Below, in pieces: positions 52,986-57,028 of a stretch of 57,028 nucleotides of DNA (position 1 is its first letter; each line of letters begins with the position of its first letter). The notes under the pieces were generated by a model. It worked only from the letters and a program-made list of their open reading frames with translations, had not been told where the DNA came from and made no database searches. The stretch spans positions 1 to 57,028 of the forward strand of contig NZ_SUMC01000054.1 of assembly GCF_005047355.1 (NCBI RefSeq), read 5' to 3'. Position numbers and translations under genes: made by a program. The stretch comes from Actinacidiphila oryziradicis. Its GTDB lineage: Bacteria > Actinomycetota > Actinomycetes > Streptomycetales > Streptomycetaceae.

Positions 52986-55604
52986 GTGATCACGGCACGG
53001 GCAGCGGCCACTTTTGAGCCGGTCGGACGCTCGGTCGCCACGGCGAGAGCGTTTGTCCGTGACACGCTCCAGGGGTGGGGCTTCACCGATGTAGTAGACG
53101 ACGCCGTCGTCCTCACCAGCGAACTTGTCACCAATGCCGTCGTCCACGCCGGCACCGCCGCCGATGTCCAGTGCCTGCGTCAAGAGCACGCGGTCCGCGT
53201 CGAGGTAACCGACCGCTACCCGGAACGTGACATCCCGATCCAGGATGTCACCCGGCCGACACACAGCCCCGACCACGAAGGTGGCCGGGGCCTGCTGCTC
53301 TGCTCCGCCCTTGCCTCGCGCTGGGGCGTGGAGTACACCCCGGCCCACAAACAGGTCTGGTTCCAGCTCGACCTCCCCCAGCGCCCCGCCGGCACCCGCT
53401 CCGCAGGCCCCGCCCTGCCGACCGCCGCTCTCCCCCTCGCCGACGAACGGGTCCGGGTCGCCGTCGTCCAGGTCGACCACCACGGCACCATCACCCGCTG
53501 GAACGAGGACGCCGCCGAACTCTTCGGCCACACCGCCGGGCAGATCACCGGCAAATCCCTCGCCGACCTCGCAGCCTGGCCCCAGACCCCCGGCACCGGC
53601 CACGGCATCGCCGAGGCGTTCCTCCTCTCCCGCTGGGAGGGCAGCTACGGCATCCGCGGCGCCGATGGCCGCGTACTCCCCGTGTACGGCTCCCATCTAC
53701 GCGTCCGCGACACCTCCGGTGAGCCCTCCACCGTATGTCTACTGGTCCGCGAGGACGAACGGGCCATCCTGCAAAACCCCTCCCGCAACCCCGCCCCCAC
53801 CGACGGCACCGAGCGCCGCGGCAGGAACACCGACCCGTTCGAGGTCTTCATCGGCTCCCCCGCCCCCGACGACCTCGACGGTCTGCTCCAACGCACCGTA
53901 GAACGCGCCCGCGACATGCTCGACGGCGACGCCGCCTACCTGCTGCTCGCCACCGACGACGAGACCGAACTCGAAGTCCGCGCCTCCACCGGCCTGCCCT
54001 CCGCCCGGCAACGCTTCGCCCGCGTGCCCGTGGAAGCCGGCACCGGTCGCTACGGCAGCGCCCGGATGCCCGCCGTCCACGAGGACCTCACCGCCGTACC
54101 CGGCGCTGTACCCCTGCTCGCCGGCACCGGCATGCGCTCCATCGTCACAGTGCCTCTGAAAGTCGAGGGCCGCCTCACCGGCTCCCTCGGTGTCGCCGCC
54201 GAAGCACCCGGCCGCTACTCCAACGAGCAGGCACTAAGGCTCCAGTTCGCCGCCGACCGCATCGCCCTGGCCGTCGAGAGCGCCCGGCTGACCGAACTGG
54301 AACGGCTGCGCCGCGGCTCGCTCTCCTTCCTCGTCGAAGCCTCGGACCTGCTCGCCGGGACCCTGGAACGCGACCAGACGCTGGCCCTGATGGCCCAGAT
54401 GACCGTCCCCACCCTCGCCAGCTGGTGCGCCGTCTACACCATCGCCGAACAGTCCGAACCCGAACTCGCCTTCGTCCTCCACGAGGATGAGGACCGCATC
54501 GACGGCATCAAAGCCCTCCTGTCCAAGGTCGCCCCGCCCTCCCCCGACCCGACCCCGGGCGCCCGGATCTGGACCGCCCCGTCGGACGCCGCCCACTCCA
54601 CCGCTCTGCGCACATCCCTGCGCAGCCTCGGCCTCGGCGACGCCGGCCGCCCGGCCGCCGGCCCCGGCACAACCCTCGTCACAGCAGCGGCGGTCGGCGG
54701 AGAGACTGTCGTACTCCCCCTGGTGGCCCGTAACCGCGTCATCGGCATGCTGACCCTCGGCAAACCCTCCGACGAGCGCTTCCGCCAGGAGATCCTCGAA
54801 CTCGCCGAGGACCTCTCCCGCCGGGCCGCCCTCGCCCTGGACAACGCACGCCTGTACAGCGAGCGCACCGCCATCGCCCAGTCCCTCCAGCGCAGCCTTC
54901 TCCCGCCCGGCCTCCCCGAAATCCCCGGCGTCGAGGTCGAGGTCGTCTACCGCGCGGCAGGCGAAGGCAACGAAGTCGGCGGTGACTTCTACGACGTCTT
55001 CCCCATTCGCGACGGCTGCTGGGGCTTCGCCATCGGCGACGTCTGCGGCACCGGTCCCGAAGCGGCCGCTGTCACCGGCCTCGCCCGGCACGCCTTGCGT
55101 CTGCTCGCCCGCGAGGGCTTCAGCGGCCCCTCGGTCCTGGAGCGGCTCAACGCCGCCATCCTCGACGAGGGCACCCGCAGCCGCTTCCTCACCCTTCTCT
55201 ACGGCGAGCTCTGGCCCCAGTCCGACGGCAGCGCCATCCTCAAGATCGTCTGCGCCGGACACCCTCTGCCGCTCCGCCTCCGCCCGGACGGGACCGTGGA
55301 CGCCGCCGCCGAGTCCCAGCCCCTCCTTGGCGTCATGGAAGACCTCGAACTCCACGAGGAGACCTTCGAACTCGACCCGGGCGACGTCCTGCTGTGCGTC
55401 ACCGACGGCGTCACCGAACGCCGCGAGGGCAGCCGCATGCTCGGCGATGACGGCCTGGCCGATGTCCTCGCCACCTGTACGGGCCTGACGGCCGGCGCGG
55501 TCGCCGCCCGGATCCAGCGGGCGGTCGAACGCTTCGCCTCCGATGCCCCCTCCGACGACATGGCCATCCTCGCCATGCGCGTACCGGAACAACCGGAGAA
55601 CTGA
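52986..55604 (+). CDS. osaC: OsaC-like multidomain anti-sigma/phosphatase regulator
   Basis: GTG at 52986 with GGGAG upstream; the frame is open to 52629 without homology. 872 residues. Domains: RsbW-like ATPase (about 15-135; DAVVLTSELVTNAVVHAGTA, DHEGGRGLLLCSALASRWGV), PAS (about 160-255; VQVDHHGTITRWNEDAAELF), two GAF domains (about 290-640) and a SpoIIE/PP2C phosphatase (about 650-870; GNEVGGDFYDVFPIRDGCWG, FAIGDVCGTGPEAAAVTGLA, DDMAILAMRV). In S. coelicolor OsaC binds SigB and shuts off the osmotic stress response. It lies opposite osaA, as here. Confidence 0.92.
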   Translation: MITARAAATFEPVGRSVATARAFVRDTLQGWGFTDVVDDAVVLTSELVTNAVVHAGTAADVQCLRQEHAVRVEVTDRYPERDIPIQDVTRPTHSPDHEGGRGLLLCSALASRWGVEYTPAHKQVWFQLDLPQRPAGTRSAGPALPTAALPLADERVRVAVVQVDHHGTITRWNEDAAELFGHTAGQITGKSLADLAAWPQTPGTGHGIAEAFLLSRWEGSYGIRGADGRVLPVYGSHLRVRDTSGEPSTVCLLVREDERAILQNPSRNPAPTDGTERRGRNTDPFEVFIGSPAPDDLDGLLQRTVERARDMLDGDAAYLLLATDDETELEVRASTGLPSARQRFARVPVEAGTGRYGSARMPAVHEDLTAVPGAVPLLAGTGMRSIVTVPLKVEGRLTGSLGVAAEAPGRYSNEQALRLQFAADRIALAVESARLTELERLRRGSLSFLVEASDLLAGTLERDQTLALMAQMTVPTLASWCAVYTIAEQSEPELAFVLHEDEDRIDGIKALLSKVAPPSPDPTPGARIWTAPSDAAHSTALRTSLRSLGLGDAGRPAAGPGTTLVTAAAVGGETVVLPLVARNRVIGMLTLGKPSDERFRQEILELAEDLSRRAALALDNARLYSERTAIAQSLQRSLLPPGLPEIPGVEVEVVYRAAGEGNEVGGDFYDVFPIRDGCWGFAIGDVCGTGPEAAAVTGLARHALRLLAREGFSGPSVLERLNAAILDEGTRSRFLTLLYGELWPQSDGSAILKIVCAGHPLPLRLRPDGTVDAAAESQPLLGVMEDLELHEETFELDPGDVLLCVTDGVTERREGSRMLGDDGLADVLATCTGLTAGAVAARIQRAVERFASDAPSDDMAILAMRVPEQPEN

Positions 55605-55616
55605 GCGAAAGCAAAG

Positions 55617-55644
55617 AAAGCCCCCGCCAACTGGCGGGGGCTTT
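55617..55644 (+). terminator. Terminator after osaC
   Basis: AAAGCCCCCGCCA and TGGCGGGGGCTTT form a 13-base perfect stem with a two-base loop, ending in TTT. It starts 13 bases after the osaC stop and may also serve the tRNA gene on the other strand. Confidence 0.92.
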
Positions 55645-55653
55645 CGCGTACAG

Positions 55654-55726
55654 AGCCCCAATACGGAATCGAACCGTAGACCTTCTCCTTACCATGGAGA
55701 CGCTCTACCGACTGAGCTATTGGGGC
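55654..55726 (-). tRNA. tRNA-Thr (GGT anticodon)
   Basis: Cloverleaf on the minus strand, 73 nt: acceptor GCCCCAA/TTGGGGC, D arm GCTC..GAGC, anticodon stem TCTCC/GGAGA with loop ATGGTAA (anticodon GGT, reads ACC), variable loop AGGTC, T arm TACGG TTCGATT CCGTA. CCA is not encoded. Confidence 0.95.
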
Positions 55727-55810
55727 GTGTCGATGTGAAAGATCTTAACCCACACGAGCCCCCGTGCGGAAATCCGCCGGGCCGGCCCGATGAGCGCCTA
55801 CGACGATCCC

Positions 55811-56779
55811 TCAGAGCAGTCCGCCCAGCGTGTTGCACACAGCCGCGATCCGCACCAGCTCCTGCTCGGTAAGCCCCGAACGCACCGGCAACGACAGCGT
55901 CTGCCCCGCCACCAGCTCCGTCTGCGGCAGATGCACCCTCGACCGGTACGGGGCCAGCCGGTGCACCGGAGTGGAAATGGTCACTGTGGCCGGGACTCCA
56001 CGAGCAGCCAGCGCCAACGCGAACGCATCACGGTCAGGACGCCCGTTGCCCGGCACCCGCACGGTGTACTGGTGGTACACGTGGTGCGCCCCCGGCTCCA
56101 CATACGGGACCAGCACCCCCGTCAACGCCGAGTTCAGGAATCGCGCGTGGGCCCGACGCCGTGCGGTGGCCCCGACGAGTCCTTCCAGCGCTCCCCGCCC
56201 CGCCTGGGCCGCAGCGACCGTGAGAGCCGGCCCTGCGTCATGCCCCTGGTCGCGCAACAGCTTCAACGTCACCGCCAGTCGCAGGTCAGCGGTGGTGGCA
56301 ACAGCGGCTTCCCCGACGTTGAAGATGCTCACCACCCCGTACGTCCCAACCCGCCGGCCTTCGATCTGCGCCAGCGGCGCCTGGGACGCGTCCTCGAGCA
56401 AAGCGATCCCGTGCCTGGCGGCGAGTGCCGAGAGCCGGTGCATCGCGGCCGGGTGACCAAAGAGATGGACCGGCACAACGGCGGACGTACGGGGGGTGAG
56501 CGCCGCCGCCACAGCCTCGGGGTCAAGACAGAACGTCTGCGGCTCTATGTCCACGAAAACCGGCGTCGCACCGGCCAGCCGCACCGCTGCCGCTGCCGTC
56601 TCCGAGGCGTAGGACGGCACGATCACCTCGTCCCCGCACCCGATGCCCAGTGCCAGCAGAGAAAGGTGCAGCCCGGAACTGCCAGGCTCCACCGCGATGC
56701 AGTGCCGCTCGTCAGCCAGCGTCGAGAACTCCTTCTCGAACGCAGCCACTTCAGACCCCTGGGTCATGATCCGCTGCAC
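55811..56779 (-). CDS. DegT/DnrJ/EryC1-family protein lacking the PLP lysine
   Basis: GTG at 56779, six bases after GGAGGT-like TGGGAC spacing; 322 residues. The fold-type I aminotransferase pattern is clear: EPGSSGLHLSLLALGIGCGD, DEVIVPSYASETAAAAVRLA, FVDIEPQTFCLDPEAVAAAL, LLEDASQAPLAQIEGRRVGT and the C-terminal HHVYHQYTVRVPG. Where relatives have SFxxxKxxxxGEGG the sequence reads SIFNVGEAAVATT: the segment with the Schiff-base lysine is missing. It therefore cannot be a normal aminotransferase. Enzymes of this family modify sugars for cell-wall glycans or antibiotics; this one may be structural, regulatory or an inactive remnant. It lies between tRNA-Thr and a 5S rRNA gene. Confidence 0.8.
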   Translation of the reverse strand: MQRIMTQGSEVAAFEKEFSTLADERHCIAVEPGSSGLHLSLLALGIGCGDEVIVPSYASETAAAAVRLAGATPVFVDIEPQTFCLDPEAVAAALTPRTSAVVPVHLFGHPAAMHRLSALAARHGIALLEDASQAPLAQIEGRRVGTYGVVSIFNVGEAAVATTADLRLAVTLKLLRDQGHDAGPALTVAAAQAGRGALEGLVGATARRRAHARFLNSALTGVLVPYVEPGAHHVYHQYTVRVPGNGRPDRDAFALALAARGVPATVTISTPVHRLAPYRSRVHLPQTELVAGQTLSLPVRSGLTEQELVRIAAVCNTLGGLL

Positions 56780-56872
56780 GTCCCACCTCCGCTAGCCGAG
56801 AGGGCCAGCATCCCGGCGTCGGATGATGCAGCGCTGAGCGGTACATGAACGAAAGGTTAGGGAAACGCAAAT

Positions 56873-56908
56873 AGCCGTACCTCCGGACCGAAGTCCGGAG
56901 GTACGGCT
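56873..56908 (-). terminator. rRNA operon terminator, 16-base perfect stem
   Basis: AGCCGTACCTCCGGAC (56873-56888), tetraloop CGAA and its exact complement (56893-56908), directly after the 5S rRNA gene on the minus strand. Confidence 0.93.
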
Positions 56909-56916
56909 GAATGATT

Positions 56917-57028
56917 GTTCGGCGGCGTCCTACTCTCCCACAGGGTCCCCCCTGCAGTACCATCGGCGCTGAAAGGCTTAGCTTCCGGGTTCGGAATGTA
57001 ACCGGGCGTTTCCCTAACGCAATAACCA
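56917..57028 (-). rRNA. 5S ribosomal RNA, 3' part (runs out of the window)
   Basis: The minus strand reads the conserved 5S core: GCGTTAGGGAAACGCCCGGT, CATTCCGAACCCGGAAGCTA, AGCCTTTCAGCGCCGATGGT and, at the 3' end, GGGAGAGTAGGACGCCGCC. The first few bases of the gene lie beyond 57028. It marks the 3' end of an rRNA operon transcribed towards the left. Confidence 0.95.

Noticed and set aside
55811..56848. 352-codon plus-strand frame from 55790
   Set aside because: Antisense to the DegT-family gene, His/Arg-rich, no domain.

Overview
High-GC actinobacterial chromosome, almost certainly Streptomyces. The evidence is the codon bias (G/C at third positions), the frequent GTG starts, and a gene order I recognise from Streptomyces: gluR-gluK-gluABCD, recA-recX, lhr-nei, dps, clgR, cinA-pgsA-rimO, ftsK, osaB-osaA-osaC, tRNA-Thr, 5S rRNA. 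Homology calls are from memory of protein families; no database search was run.

Region 1 (1 to about 7,350) is a graveyard of redox and dormancy genes: universal stress proteins, a piece of pyruvate phosphate dikinase, a sulfide-quinone-reductase-like flavoprotein, a pyridoxamine-oxidase-like protein, two different zinc alcohol dehydrogenase fragments, a pntA/pntB deletion fusion, a GAF-domain regulator and a MarR fragment. Most are truncated, fused or carry a one-base frameshift. The gene set resembles the hypoxia/dormancy (DevR/OsdR-type) regulon of actinobacteria.

Region 2 (about 7,800 to 12,300) looks like a fluoride-resistance module: a NhaA antiporter, two DUF190 genes (one frameshifted), a fluoride riboswitch whose 3' strand can also pair with a Shine-Dalgarno sequence, two FluC/CrcB channel genes and a truncated inorganic pyrophosphatase. 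A second, weaker riboswitch candidate precedes the first DUF190 gene.

Region 3 (about 13,000 to 21,760) is a glutamate-sensing and uptake locus: an orphan TAXI-type binding protein, a transmembrane Ser/Thr kinase whose extracellular half is a paralogue of the glutamate-binding protein GluB, the GluK/GluR two-component system, and the GluABCD ABC transporter. The fused kinase-binding-protein receptor is the most interesting system in the window.

Region 4 (21,870 to 57,028) is conserved core chromosome: an FAD monooxygenase, RNase Y, RecX/RecA with a LexA-type operator, an AI-2E exporter, AzlCD with an AraC regulator, Lhr helicase with a Nei glycosylase, Dps, ClgR, CinA, PgsA, RimO, a RodZ-like protein, FtsK, the OsaABC osmoadaptation signalling genes, tRNA-Thr(GGT), a DegT-family protein lacking its PLP lysine, and the 3' part of a 5S rRNA gene followed by a strong terminator. 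No CRISPR array, transposase, integrase or origin was seen.
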